From Cercophora sp. LCS_1 (lineage: Eukaryota; Ascomycota; Sordariomycetes; Sordariales; Lasiosphaeriaceae), in NCBI GenBank assembly GCA_036250225.1, contig JAPZLL010000015.1, positions 62,001 through 126,000 on the forward strand: a stretch of 64,000 bases of DNA. Reading direction: 5' to 3'. Within the stretch, counting starts at the first letter, position 1; the number at the start of each line of letters is the position of its first letter. Positions 32,210-43,615 of this stretch are shown one piece after another. The notes beneath the pieces were generated by a model. That model saw only the letters and a program-made list of their open reading frames with translations, was not told the DNA's origin and did no database searches. The position numbers were made by a program, and so were the translations under genes.

Positions 32210-33725
32210 ATGTCATTTGCAGACTCCAAAGAGGTCCTCCGACCGCGCATGCTCATAAATGGCGAGGTATTTCTGTCTCACTTGCTCCTCGTCCGAGCCA
32301 TCCACTGACCGCGATCAGCTTGTCGAGGCATCAGACAAGACGACTTTTCCCGTCTACAATCCTGCCACCCGTGAAGTCTCGGCTCAAGTCCCCGAAGCAA
32401 CCGCCGACGACACAAATGCAGCCGTAGCAGCCGCCAAAGCTGCCTTTCCGTCATGGTCCTCCCTCGATCCAACCAGGCGCGCTGCGCCGCTCAAGAAGCT
32501 TGCAGCGCTGATCCGTCAACACAATGCCGAGCTCGCCCGGCTCGAAGCTATCTCCATGGGCCTTCCCGTCTCGTCGTTCCACTACGGGCACACAGCCGCC
32601 TTCCAGTTCGACTCGTACGCCGAAGCATGGCCGCACATCCAAGGCCAAGCATCCATCAACACGCCCGGCCACGTAACCATGACGCTGCGCCAGCCGTACG
32701 GTGTAGTCGCTCTCATCATCCCGTGGAACGCGCCGGTGCATTTCTTCGCGTCCAAAGCTGCGCCTGCTCTCATCACGGGAAACACCGTCGTCGTCAAGAG
32801 CAGTGAAAAGGCACCGCTTGCCGTAGCCCGTATTGCGGAACTCATCATCGAGGCTGGATTCCCACCTGGCGTGTTCAACGTCATCTCTGGACACGGAGTT
32901 CCTAGCGGACAGTTGTTGGCAAGACACATGGACGTGCGAGCGCTGTCGTTCACGGGGTCGAGTAGGACGGGCAAGTTGATCCAGGAGGAGGCGGCGCGGA
33001 CAAATCTCAAAAAGGTCATCTTGGAGCTTGGCGGGAAGAGTCCGGCTATTGTGTTTGATGATGCGAATCTGGACAAGGCGGCGCAACAGACACAGGCGAG
33101 TATCCAAGCGAATAGCGGCCAAGTGTGCATGGCGAATTCGAGGGTGTATGTGCAGAAGGGTGCTGCAGATGAGTTTGTCAAGAAGTTTGCAGAAAAGTTT
33201 GCGGCTGTGAGGGACGGGGATCCTTTGAGCAAGGAGACGAATCACGGCCCACAGGCTGATGAGGTGCAGTATAAGAATGTGCTAGGGTTCATTGAGGAGG
33301 GAAAGAAGAGTGGAAGGGTCGTCATTGGAGGAAACGGCAAGTTGGATGGTATGGGCGGCTACTTTGTTGAGCCGACCGTTTTCGTTGACACGCCTGAGGA
33401 TGCCAAGATCATGAAGCAGGAGGTGTTTGGGCCCGTGGTCAACATCAACACGTTTGAGACGGAAGAGGAAGTCATTGCCAAGGCGAATGACTCGGAGTTT
33501 GGGTTGTATGCTGCTGTTTACACGCGTAACATCAACAGGGCGATGAGGGTTGCCAAGGCGTTGGAGAGCGGATATGTTGCCATCAACTGCACAAGTCCCC
33601 TGACAGGAAGGGATTTGCCGTTTGGAGGATACAAGGGAAGTGGTCAGGGGAGAGAGGGTTTGCTGTACAGCATGGACAACTTCCTCGAGACGAAGAGCGT
33701 CATCATTCAGATAGACAGCGAGTAG
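32210..33725 (+). CDS. NAD(P)-dependent aldehyde dehydrogenase
   Basis: Two exons, 32210-32266 and 32319-33725, give 487 residues. The ATG in CAAAATGT opens a 19-residue exon; the 52-bp intron has a CTGAC branch site and splicing gives INGELVEASDKTTFPVYNP, the usual ALDH N-terminus. The catalytic Glu255 is in ELGGKSPAI and Cys289 in NSGQVCMANSR. IIPWNAP and LSFTGSSRTGK mark the cofactor site, and LPFGGYKGSGQGRE is near the C-terminus. No signal or membrane segment is present, so it is probably cytosolic. Fungal relatives oxidise aromatic aldehydes such as salicylaldehyde or vanillin; the neighbours favour an aromatic substrate, which is inference. Confidence 0.93.
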
Positions 33726-34105
33726 ATGGAGCAGCCTTTGTGAGGTTCTGAAAGGACATCCCTAGGAAGCCAAAGAGGAGTTAGAGTAAAACCGAGTGAC
33801 GGGCTTTGCCCCTGATTATCCATGTCATCATTCTGTACCAAGATTCACTGGGTGACAAGCAGCAACTTAGAGTGCGTTGCGAATGAGAGAATGGCTGTGT
33901 AGACATTCGACAATGGCTAGATGCAGAGAGCCACGCTGTGGTAGGCAGTTATGCCCATCTTGAGTCAAGCTGGGCAGCACCCACGAGCAGAGCAAATCAT
34001 CTACTCAAAGCAGAAACAGCAAGGAAGTTGTTTCAGTTTGAACACCAAAATATCCGATAAATGCTAGGTATAAAACTCTCAAAACACGAATTGGTATCCA
34101 GTCCC
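33726..34105. other. Intergenic, convergent spacer
   Basis: A 380-bp spacer between the stops of the aldehyde dehydrogenase and the FAD monooxygenase. Nothing was recognised. Confidence 0.5.
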
Positions 34106-35468
34106 TCAAACAGCCACCGCCGGCGGGGCAGCAGGGAGCAGCGAAGTGCCGTCCGTGTTCTGCGGCTCAGTGACGCGCTTAAATGTCTCGTCAAACACCT
34201 CCTCGGTGTGCTTCTCGGCATCAAACTCATGAATCCAATCCTCCCGACGGAAGGCAATGCTCTCGGGCTCCTTGGCGACCTTCTCCCAGTCCGTCTTGTG
34301 CCACCTGTCACGGGTCGACTCGCCCGTCTTTTGCACGGCACGGACGCGGTCATATCTGAAACAGTCAGCATATTCCTCTCGGCCTGGACAGGGATGAAGC
34401 ATACCTGATCTCCTGGTGTGCCCTGACCGCAGCAGGGATATTGGCCTTCCCGGCTTTCCTCAAGCAAATGCCAATGGTAACACCATCCTCCATCGCTTGT
34501 GTCGCTCCCTGCGCGCTCGTCGGCAAGAAGGGGTGCGCAGCATCACCCAACAACAGAATCCTGGCGTGCTTGCTGACCCAGGTAGGCAACGGATCACGAT
34601 ACACCAACTTCCAGTCCACCAAGCTAGGTGTCTTCTCAACAATGGCCTTGCACACGGGATCCCAACCCTCCAAAACTTGGTAAACATCATCCAGCTTGCC
34701 GGGGAACGACCACGACTCGTCGATATCATGCTCGTCCTTGTGCGTCAACACCCAGCAGCAGTCCTTGCCGCCCTTGATGGTGCTGAACAAAAAGTGCACA
34801 TCGGGTCCGATCCAGCCGTTGAACGTGTCGCCGTTCTCGCAAAACTCCTTGGTCCGCGGATCCTTGATCATATCGTCGTTGGAAAACCACGCTCTCCACA
34901 CGGCATACCCGCTGCTCTTGGGCTTATCGACGTAGCCCAGAACCAACTCTCTTGCCTTGGACCGCACACCATCCGCGCCGATGACAATATCGGCATAGAC
35001 TTTCTGTCCATTCTTCAGCACAATCCCCGCGCGCTCCGCATCCTCAAAGTACTCCTCGACCCGCTGGTTCAGGTGGATTGGGATGCCAAGCTCACGCGCA
35101 TAGTTGAAGACGATCTCATGCAGCTCGCCGCGATGTCCGTTGAGAATGGGCGCCTCGGGCGCACCTGGAGGGGACCGTTGGTGGTAGACGACCTCGCCTG
35201 TATCGTACTTGTGAATTCGGAAGCCGTACTCTGTCAGGTCGATGCAGATGGAGCGCAGCTTCTTGGCAATCTCGCCATCCTTCCAGCGGTAAAAGATGCG
35301 GCCTGCGTTGGCGCCGAACGAGATGATGTCGCCGAGCGTCTTGAGCTCGGGGAAGTTTTCGTAGATCTCGACGTCGTGGCCTTGGCGGTGGCATTCAATT
35401 GCCGCTGTGAGACCGCCGAAGCCTGCGCCGACGATGACGACCTTGATGCCGGTCTTGGGGGCGGCCAT
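34106..35468 (-). CDS. FAD-dependent monooxygenase, salicylate-hydroxylase-like (A)
   Basis: Two exons on the minus strand (35468-34405, 34355-34106) give 437 residues. The dinucleotide-binding motif VVIVGAGFGGLTAAIE is at the N-terminus. The DG motif is VIGADGVRSKARE and the second FAD motif is LLLGDAAHPFLPTSAQG. The 49-bp intron has CTGAC and splits an Arg codon before YDRVRAVQ. The architecture and length are those of fungal class A flavoprotein hydroxylases acting on aromatic acids (salicylate or benzoate derivatives). With the decarboxylase and aldehyde dehydrogenase next door, a route from an aromatic aldehyde through its acid to catechol is plausible, but the substrate cannot be read from sequence. 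Confidence 0.92.
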
Positions 35469-36256
35469 GGTGGGTGGATGGTGGGTGAGTGAGCGGGATA
35501 AAGACAGGGGTAATTATGTGGTGTGATGCAGGGGTACAAGTATTATTGATGTGTGTTCTGGAAGGACCACAGACCTGGGAGAGCGCGATGCAAGACAATT
35601 ATTAAAACGTTTCTCTCTGAATGCGGACTGCAAGATGGAGTTTGTTTTGGTTGCGCGGAATTTTCGGGGATTCGGTCAGCGCCGAGTGTCTGGATTGCAT
35701 GGCATGATGGATGGCGGGTTGTCGTATCCTCGGATTACCCTGTGCTTCAGGCTATGCCGGTTGTCCTTCTCCTCATCTACCGAGCCCCGAGATTGCCCCA
35801 GCGCCGGGTCGAAGCGGGGAACTCCACTGGTTCCCCCACACTCCAGGAATCCCCGACGTTGGTACCACGCTTGGCTGGTTAGCTCAGGAAGGACGAATGC
35901 CGGGATGCATTTTCCGCCAACTCAGCTGACATGGAAAAGGGGAAGGAATGACATGTTTGGAAGAGATTATGGCCACGTGCCGCCGTGGTAACGCGGCAGA
36001 CCAAGCACAGATATGCCAAGGGGTACTGCCGGTTCAACGATTAAGCCAGGTTAAGGGTTCCAGGAACCGGGTCATGAATGCGAGCCTCACTTGGTATTCT
36101 TCGTCAAGTCGGAATATTTAGGCCAGCTTGGTGAAACGATGACAAACCCATATCATGGTCACTGGAAATCGAGTCCCGTTCAAGTGCACAATGTCCTATT
36201 TTCCTCCTAACAAAAGATGTATGCCATCATGAAAAGAGATATCTGCCTCGTACTCA
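35469..36256. other. Intergenic, nothing recognised
   Basis: Between the start of monooxygenase A and the stop of P450 B. Open frames on the plus strand have no family resemblance. Confidence 0.5.
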
Positions 36257-38139
36257 TTACACCTTGACAATCTTGATATTGCCCTTTTCATCCAGCACCG
36301 GCTCCTCAGCCAATGCCTTTTTCTGCTGCTGATAAAACGTGCTCATCCGATACTTGCTCTCGCCGTCATGAATCTTGAGGTCTTCCAGCGCTTGTCTCCC
36401 CTCCCGCTCCATGGCCTCCCTGATCTCCTCACTCCTCGGCTTAATCTCACACCTGAACGGCTGCGGTCTCATGTTCAGCCCGTTCGTGAAAGCAAAGATG
36501 TCCACGTCCTCCACCTCACCCGTCTTTGGGTCTTTCCACTTGGAGATGTCGAAACCCCACAGAAGTCTTGCCACAGTGATCCACGTCCCTTGCTCGGCTA
36601 GAGCCTGACCGCTGCAGACTCTCCTCCCCCATCCAAACGTCATGTACCCTCTCTCCCCCGGGAACGGCCGATGCAGCTCATGTCCCTCAATGAACCTCTC
36701 CGGGCAGAAACGATCTGGCTCTGGAAATTCTCGCTCATGGTGATGAATGGCCCACACATTTCCCTGGACCCAGCTGCCAGCGGGGATCAACCACCCATTG
36801 TAAACATCGTCTTGGGTGGGCGAGTGCGGCTGCCCGCCAATGATAGCCACGCTTCGCCAGCGAAAGACCTCTTTCACCAGCGCGTTGACGTACGGCAGGT
36901 TGGGTGAATCGTCCCAGTGGGGTGAACGAGTTGGACCAACAACTCTGTCGATCTCGGCCTGGGCTTTCCTCATGGCCTCCGGGAAGGCGCAACACGCCAA
37001 GACAAAGGTGACGAGGGTAGACGATGAGGTGTCAGCGCCGGCGCCAAATAGATTTCCAGTCAGGCCTGATAGTTCGGCGACGGGTAAGTTGTACTTGGCG
37101 GCGTCGGTGAAGAGCGTCTTGACGTAGGGCGTCGGCATGGCGGCCTGCTGAGCTGGTGGCCTGGAGTCATACTGTTGCACAGCTTCCTCGGCGAGCGTGT
37201 AAAAGAAGTAGTGACCCCCTTTTTGACCGCGAGAGCCAAGTCCTTTGAACCAAGGCATGAAGCGGGGGAATTTGGCGAGGACTGTTCGGTGTTAACTACG
37301 ACTAAGGTAACAAGAGGAGAGATGGTCTTACTGGGAAAGGTCTCGAGAAGCATGGGGAATGATGTCCCAGGGACGTTGAGATCGGCAGCAAGTTGCATCA
37401 GGGCAATGACTTCGGTAATGATGGGATCGTTGTAACTGGCGACACGCCGGCCAAAAGCGATGATGGAGACGACGCTGGTGGCGTAGCGCTCTAGGTGCTT
37501 GACGTATTCCTTGGGTTCGCGGAGGAAGTCATAGGCCACAAGCTTACTCTCGTTGTTCTGGATGGCCCGGTAGCCGCGGACTGTTTGCGTGCCAACGCCC
37601 AGATGCATCAACTTGCGATGGATGCGCCAGTGGTCGCGTTCCTGGGTGTTGCGGATCTGCATCGTCACCAAGTTGGACTGGCCCGACCCGAGCTCGCCAA
37701 AGACAACCATTCGCGGCCGCGACGTGTAGACCTGCGCTTTCTTCTCAAAGATCTCGTGGGCTGCCCAGGCATCGTTGATCCAGACCGTCGGGTTCCTGTC
37801 GAGATCTTGGTTAGAAACACAGCGGGTCAACTCACTTTCAAGGAAAACGAACCTGCCGATCCAAAACGTTATGACTGGTGTGTTGAACTTGCGAGATAGC
37901 TCCTCAAAGTAGATCCACGGTTTGTCTGCGGGCAAAGAAAAGGTATTCCCAATAATGGGCCAGGGGAATGGACCCGGCGGCATCTTCGATCGGAGGTGAA
38001 GCATGTGGCCATAGTCAAATATGAGCACCGTCACGGCGACGGCAAGTATCGCGAGGAGGACATTGAGAGCGCCAAACTCAGTGAGGGCCGCCTGCGCCTT
38101 CAGAGACGTGAGGCTATCGAGTAATCGCTCGGAAAACAT
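36257..38139 (-). CDS. Cytochrome P450 (B)
   Basis: Three exons on the minus strand (38139-37853, 37795-37332, 37281-36257) give 591 residues. An N-terminal membrane helix (LNVLLAILAVAVTVLIF) precedes the hinge PPGPFPWPIIGN. The I-helix has FGAGADTSSSTLV, the ExxR motif is in VKEVFRWR, and the heme motif is FGWGRRVCSGQ. Intron 1 (57 bp) is a multiple of three without stops, so it can be missed; removing it restores FWIGRNPTVWINDAW, the family norm. Intron 2 (50 bp) is needed to reach the catalytic half. The C-terminal 55 residues are a charged extension beyond the usual P450 end. It is the same strand as monooxygenase A, 788 bp away. Confidence 0.9.
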
Positions 38140-38975
38140 GGTGTTGGTGTGGGAGAAGGCGCCGACGTCAGGTCCTGGTCGCCAATGTGTCTTCCATCAG
38201 CGTGCACTCTCCCCAGGATAGTGCGCGAGATATGTTGACCTGGGTGGAATTCGATCTGACTCTTCACCGTCGTCCTGACCAGCCGGGGGGTTGAGATTGA
38301 CGGCGGTATAATGAACAAGTCGTTGGCGGGGTGTTTCTGTCGGCACGGGAGCTCCGCGATTCGGACTTTGCACCGACGCGGGTCGGAAGATCCTCGGCGC
38401 CAAATCTACAAGCCGGTTGAAGTGGCGGAACCAAGCAATGGCAAGGTGGGGGGGTGGATCGCCACCGACGTGGGGGAGGGGCTAACTAATCCCGGGACGG
38501 CCATTCGCTGGTCGCCGCAGCCCGGTCCCCGACATGCAGCGTGCTTGGTTGCAGAGATGATGGGTCTTGACAATGTGAGGAGAAACGTTGATCTTGCCAT
38601 GTGATGGTGACCTCGTCATTTTTCGAAGCCGAGTTGCCATCCTCCGAGTCGTGAAACTTGTTAGGCCCCATTGTTACCCCGGACTCGCCGCAGAGACCCT
38701 TGATCCCTGTGTCTCCATTTCCCCAGAATTCCACAAACGCTAGCCTCAGCGGGGGGGGGGGGGCTTTGCAACGGCAGTTCAACAAAATGTCATTCAGCGA
38801 GGACTGAGGAGAGACAAGTTGGTGCCCTTTCGTACGACAGAAGTGAAGGAACAGTGGAAGTTACTTCAGATGAAAACTCTTTATGGCTGTCTCAAGAAGT
38901 AATAGTGAACGAATCTGGAAAGTCAACCCAGTTTACAGAATCCACCCAGTCTAGATCTCTCCTACTCTAAGCCGC
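38140..38975. other. Intergenic, includes a 13-G run
   Basis: The upstream region of P450 B and the downstream region of the LPMO relic. The only notable feature is a homopolymer of 13 G. Confidence 0.45.
38751..38763 (+). repeat. Homopolymer (G)13
   Basis: Thirteen consecutive G residues, prone to length variation and sequencing error. Confidence 0.9.
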
Positions 38976-39814
38976 CTAGTTGGGCCAGATCTGGGGTCCT
39001 GGCATAGGGGCGAACCTCGGGGGCGGCTTTGCCCAGCTGTCAAGTTGGATGGCAGCATCGTTGATGTTGTAACCACCAGGGAAGCGGACGGTGGGTCCAG
39101 GCATGCGGCCTCTGTAGTTGCTGGCGATGTTGAGATGTGCGCACTGTTTTGAGTCGTTAGCCATAAAACATGTTTGAGGTTTGACGCAGGACGGAGCGTC
39201 AGAGGGGTCAGGACTGACCTGGATGTACCACTCCTTTTGACGGTAGGGTGGATGCACGCTCATCTGCTCAGTGCGCATCAAGTACTGGCCGGCGGGAATC
39301 TCGTTCGGAAGACGGAACTGGAAATTCTTCTTGTCACGCGTCAACCAGCCCTGGTCAGTGCCGTTCCACGGTGTCGTGGTACCGAGCTGATACACCTTGA
39401 ACCAGCCACCCGAGCCGTCATAGTCACGGACATCGGCCGGCGCCTTGGAAAAATAGATCTGGTACGTATGATTTAGACTGTGTAGAAGTCTCATCAAGTT
39501 TTTGGACTTACGGTGACAGGGCCCGGTGATAAATGCCAAAGTCGAGGTGAAGGTTGAACCCCACGACATCCTTGCCAGCGGTGACTTGGGCTGTCTTGGG
39601 CTCTCGGCGGTGGTTCCACGAGCCCGTGTTGCGGCGAAAATCGGGATGTGTGATGAAGTCGTTGTTGTGCGGCATGAAGCCAAAGTCGTGCTCCCGGACG
39701 TATTCAAGCGCCCGTTCGCACGCCATTCGGCATCAAGTGGGGGAAGAGAAAGTGTGCCGATGACAGCTGAGGCACAAGAGCAAGTGCTCCTGCAGCAAAG
39801 GTGGGAAACCGCAT
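38976..39814 (-). pseudogene. AA9 lytic polysaccharide monooxygenase, frameshifted twice
   Basis: Family sequence is continuous across three frames. The ATG at 39814 starts a signal peptide ending in SSA, followed by the mature N-terminal His (HFLFPHLMPNG) that forms half of the copper His-brace. Near 39706-39712 the frame shifts between VRTGA and EYVREHDFGFMP. It shifts again near 39522-39526, where one C appears missing from GIYHPGPVT. After a 54-bp-class intron the sequence continues IYFSKAPADVRDYDGSGGWF, GQYLMRTEQM and, after a 75-bp stop-free intron, CAHLNIASNYRG to the TAG. AA9 enzymes cleave cellulose or related glucans with copper and an oxygen species. The two indels sit in short runs, so error is possible, but the gene as given cannot make the enzyme. 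Confidence 0.83.
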
Positions 39815-40968
39815 CGTCAGGGAAGGAATGCCTTGGAGACTGGAGGGTTGATGCTGAGGGACAGAGTCAACAGTTGATGCGGCAGCCCACTGACCCTTTG
39901 TGCGTGTTCGATCTTGATATGCCCGACCACCGTCTAGAGGTCTCCCGCCGGGCATGCTTTATGGTTGCACTTGAGACTACCGATGCAATATCCAGGCGGT
40001 ACCATGATTCTAAGATGACGGATGCGGAGATATACCTATGTAACGGAGCAAAGCAGCCGGTGAGCCCATATCGTTGAGATGTTCCGTTCACCCTGCAAGA
40101 GATGAAATGTCGAGATGACTGGATCGATTCCATCTCCAGCACCAAGTCTCGGCCACAACAAGTTGGAATGTGTTATGAAAAAAAAAAAAGAAACAAAAAA
40201 TACTAAAGTGTGAATTTTACCCTGTTAATCACAAATACCCAAGAAAGAGGTTTGCTATAAACAAGATCGTTCAGGAGGTCGGTGGTCAGGGACTTTTCTC
40301 AACATGGCTTCTTCGCGACATTGAGCTCCCGAGAACCCCGGCTACGACCTGGGTCAGAAGATCAACAAATTCCAAAAATCCATGGCTTGCACAAAGTATA
40401 GTGCCGGTATTATTTCCTTTTCGTCGCATGTTTACAACGCCAGACATGATTTCTCATCGTTCTGGTGATCGAAAGGTCTTAGCGGGTTCCAACCCGGCAT
40501 CCATCCTGACGCGACGTCGTACTGAGATCGGGAACCAAGCGCGCCAATTGCAACCGCCCGTAGTGCCTTTCACTCCGCAACCGACCATGGATGACTTGAA
40601 TCACCCACTAATTTGCGGAGCAGACCCGGCCGAGCGAGCCCCGGGGCGGCGCGGGATTGACTGGGGACGGTGACTTTCGAGTCGGAGCGGAAGGCGGAGT
40701 AGAATGATCGACCTCCTCTGCCATGGCGCTCGGCCATTGGCAAGGGTCGTTCTCCCTTGCATCGTGCCAAGAGGCTGGGATGGGTGGTTGGCAGAATGGC
40801 GAGTTACCTTTGTTGTTCAGTGTTCAGCACTGAGCAGGAATGGAAGGAAAGACGCGTCTTGGCGCGACGCGAATCCTCCCAGTGACAGGGGTCCAAGGGC
40901 TGCTGACAGCGAGTGTCAGCTTCTCAAGCTCCTAACTTCAACGTCCCTGCATCAACGCGATCATCAGA
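39815..40968. other. Intergenic, A-rich tract, nothing else recognised
   Basis: A divergent region between the LPMO relic and the ketosphinganine reductase. It includes a run of 12 A at 40178-40189 in a longer A-rich stretch. An ORF on the plus strand (39526-40077) overlaps the relic antisense and is not credible. Confidence 0.45.
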
Positions 40969-42083
40969 ATGGGATCATTCACATCCAAGAACGAATTCCC
41001 CGTTGGCGGGCGAGTATGTCCTTCCCATCCACTGCCCTTCCACGCAGCTAACGAGATTGTACAGACGGTGTTGATTACAGGGGGTTCTAGCGGGTTGGGT
41101 CTCAGCGCCGCATGCCAGCTCGCAGCGAAAGGCGCAAACGTCATCATCGTCGCTCGCGACCCCAACAGACTTAAAGCGGCTGTGGATCAAATACAGGTTA
41201 TTTCTTCTGCAAAATCCCGTTTGACGGCGACCTGACTTACCCCCAGGCTCATGCACACTCACCATCAACCCAACGCTTCACCACCATTGAGGCCGACGCG
41301 ACAGGGTCTGCCGACTGCAAGATCATCATCAACAACGCAACATCATGGAACAACAACACACCGCCCGACATCGTTTGGTGCTGCTCCGGCAGCGCCCATC
41401 CGACGTTGTTCATCGACACCCCTGTCGATGAGTTTCGGAACATGATGGCCAGCAACTACTTTTCGTGCGTCTACATGGCACATGCCATTCTTAACAAGTG
41501 GCTCCGCGAGTCCGAAGATGCTTCCTCCTCGGCCACAGGCTCACGACCGCCGGCAAGACACATTGTTTTTACGGGCTCATTCGTGTCATTCTTCAGCTTT
41601 GCCGGCTTCACGCCCTACGCACCATCCAAAGCAGCCATCCGTTCTCTGTCCGACTCACTCTCCCAGGAGATGAATCTGTACAACGCTGCAAACCCACATT
41701 TGCCCGCTGTAAGAGTGCATACCGTCTTCCCTGCGACGATGCCGACAAGATCGTTGGATGATGAGAACAAAGTCAAGACCGACCTAACAAAGTCGTTGGA
41801 GGAGGGTGATCAGATATTGTCTCCAGATGAGTGTGCACGTCGAGCGATAGCTGGTCTGGAGCGGGGCGAAGAGTTAGTAGCGACTTCGGCCATCATCCGC
41901 CTCGTCATGACTTCTGTTTTGGGCGGGTGCATCCGGGGCGGACTGATCAAGGGACTCGTTGACACTGTGTTGGGCTGGATTGTCTCTGTGGTGATGATCT
42001 TCATCCGGTGGGATATGGATGTAAAAGTCGCCAAATGGGGCCGCAAGAACGGAACGAGCGGGATGAAAAACACTCAGTCTTGA
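40969..42083 (+). CDS. tsc10: 3-ketodihydrosphingosine reductase (Tsc10/Ksr1-like SDR)
   Basis: Three exons (40969-41013, 41065-41196, 41247-42083) give 337 residues. The enzyme reduces 3-ketosphinganine to dihydrosphingosine with NADPH at the ER. The N-terminus NEFPVGGRTVLITGGSSGLG contains the cofactor motif (TGGSSGLG, 20-27). DIVWCCSGSAHPTLFIDTP is characteristic of this subfamily; it has CSG where most SDRs have NAG. The catalytic Ser lies in FTGSFVSFFSF and the Tyr/Lys in YAPSK. A hydrophobic C-terminal pair (LIKGLVDTVLGWIVSVVMIF) fits the ER anchor. Intron 1 (51 bp) is a stop-free multiple of three. Whether this is the essential single copy or an extra paralogue cannot be told here. Confidence 0.85.
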
Positions 42084-42294
42084 GAAATTCGATGGAAAAG
42101 CAGGTTTCGTAAAGGTTGTCTTGCAGCCGGAAACATCGCGGTGACTTTTCGGAGGAATCTCCTTCCGCCGATGATCCCATCCCCGCCCAACAGCACACCA
42201 TCACAAACATGCATTACGAGTATAAATCCCCTTCAAAATCACCACCTGTCTGTCAAGCTCACACAAATCAACCCACCTCGTACCAAAACCAAAA

Positions 42295-43218
42295 ATGTCC
42301 AAACCAACGATTTTCGTAACCTCCGCCACAGGAACACAAGGCCTCGCCGTCGCCACTCTTCTCTCCAAAACCCACAATGTCATCTCCACAACCCGCACTC
42401 CAACCTCCCCGGCGGCCCGAAATCTCGTCTCCCTAGGCGCCACCGTCCTCGAAGCCTCATGGTCGTCCACAGCGGAGCTTCAATCCGCCCTCAGCGGCGC
42501 AGCCTACCTCTTCCTCAACCTCTTCCCAACCTTTTCCGATCCCTCGCAGGAATCCAAAACCGCATCCACAATCCTCCAGCTCGCACGCAAAGCCGGAATC
42601 AAGCACGTCGTCTACTCTTCCGTTATCCCGACACACACACTACCGGGATATGACGCAAGTAGCCCATCGCATCCGTACCGTGAAGCGAAACTTCAAATTG
42701 AGGAAATTGTCAAAAGTTCAGGGATCCCATGGACGATTATCCACCCTGGGTTTTTATTGGCGAATTTCATCGAGGGAAAGATTGAATTTCAGTTTCCTCG
42801 CGCCAAGGACACAGGTGTGTTTCGGTTTTTGGACGGGGTCGGGGATGTGGAGCTGCCTGTTACCGACGAGCTTGACGTGGCGAGGTTTGTCAAGGCTATT
42901 TTGGAGCAGCCGGAGCGGTTTGTCGGGGAGACGATTGAGGTCGTCAGTCAGATTGTTAGGTTTGGGGAGGTGATTGAGGGACTTGGGCGGGTTAGTGGAC
43001 GGGAGATTCGGCGGGAGTGGATTGGGGAGAGTGAGGTGAGAGAGGAGGAGAGGTTCGCGCTGGGCAATATGAAGATGACGGTGGGGTTTGCTGATTTAGT
43101 TGATGTGGAGAGGGTCAAGAGTTGGGGAGTGGAACTAGGGAGTCTGGATGGGTGGTTGGAGAGACGGAGGGAGGATGTTGAGAAGACGTTCGCTGGGGCA
43201 CCTGTGAAGAAGGACTGA
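42295..43218 (+). CDS. NmrA-like NAD(P)-binding protein (A)
   Basis: One exon, 307 residues, from the ATG at 42295 (AAAAATGTC). A Rossmann motif VTSATGTQGLAVATLL opens the protein, as in NmrA/HSCARG and isoflavone-reductase-like proteins. VVYSSVIPTHT and YREAKLQIEEIVKSSGIPW mark the middle, with PGFLLANFIEG after it. The YxxxK motif of true SDRs is replaced by YREAK, a usual NmrA-family feature. It may be a redox sensor or a reductase; sequence does not decide. It lies 211 bp after the ketosphinganine reductase on the same strand. Confidence 0.88.
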   Translation: MSKPTIFVTSATGTQGLAVATLLSKTHNVISTTRTPTSPAARNLVSLGATVLEASWSSTAELQSALSGAAYLFLNLFPTFSDPSQESKTASTILQLARKAGIKHVVYSSVIPTHTLPGYDASSPSHPYREAKLQIEEIVKSSGIPWTIIHPGFLLANFIEGKIEFQFPRAKDTGVFRFLDGVGDVELPVTDELDVARFVKAILEQPERFVGETIEVVSQIVRFGEVIEGLGRVSGREIRREWIGESEVREEERFALGNMKMTVGFADLVDVERVKSWGVELGSLDGWLERRREDVEKTFAGAPVKKD

Positions 43219-43302
43219 ACGGTTGGATGATACCTCGCTTCAGACTGCCTTGTTTGGGTCAACTACCTAGTCCTTGACATATACGAGTTGTATGTTCCGT
43301 TT

Positions 43303-43615
43303 CTACTCAATCCAGGCAACGGCGCTCGAGCCCTCCTTCTCGCCGACAAGGCCCTTCTGTCCAACTTGCAGGTTGGCAACCAGCTATGCCCAGCTTGCCA
43401 GTCGCAGGATCACTCTCAATGATAGCGACGTTAGCCGATATCTAACCACCAATAGCTACCAGGGTGCCCTTCTTGTTGAACTGGAAGGTCCTGGGGTAGT
43501 ATGAGTACCAGTTGGCAGCCTCGGGCCAGGTGACCCGGCCGTTTGTGGGGTTGATAGTGTCGGTGGCGATGGAGTCCTGCTGGTTGCCAAATGCCCGGTA
43601 CGTGCGGTTCCTGGA
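43303..43615 (-). pseudogene. C-terminal relic of a carboxymuconate-cyclase-like lactonase
   Basis: On the minus strand an uninterrupted stretch reads NRTYRAFGNQQDSIATDTIN, continuing to TWPEAANWYSYYPRTFQFNK and LVAIG, as in fungal seven-bladed beta-propeller lactonases annotated as 3-carboxy-cis,cis-muconate cyclase. It then meets a TAG where the family reads on, continues in the same frame with NVAIIESDPATGKLG, shifts frame, and resumes as VANLQVGQKGLVGEK to AVAWIE and a stop at 43305-43303. Only about the last quarter of a lactonase is left and no start is present. The assignment rests on remembered family appearance. Confidence 0.6.

Noticed and set aside
34416..35492. 358-codon plus-strand frame over monooxygenase A
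   Set aside because: Antisense shadow of a well-supported gene; non-ATG start.
39526..40077. 183-codon plus-strand frame
   Set aside because: Its first part is antisense to the LPMO relic and its second part has no family resemblance.
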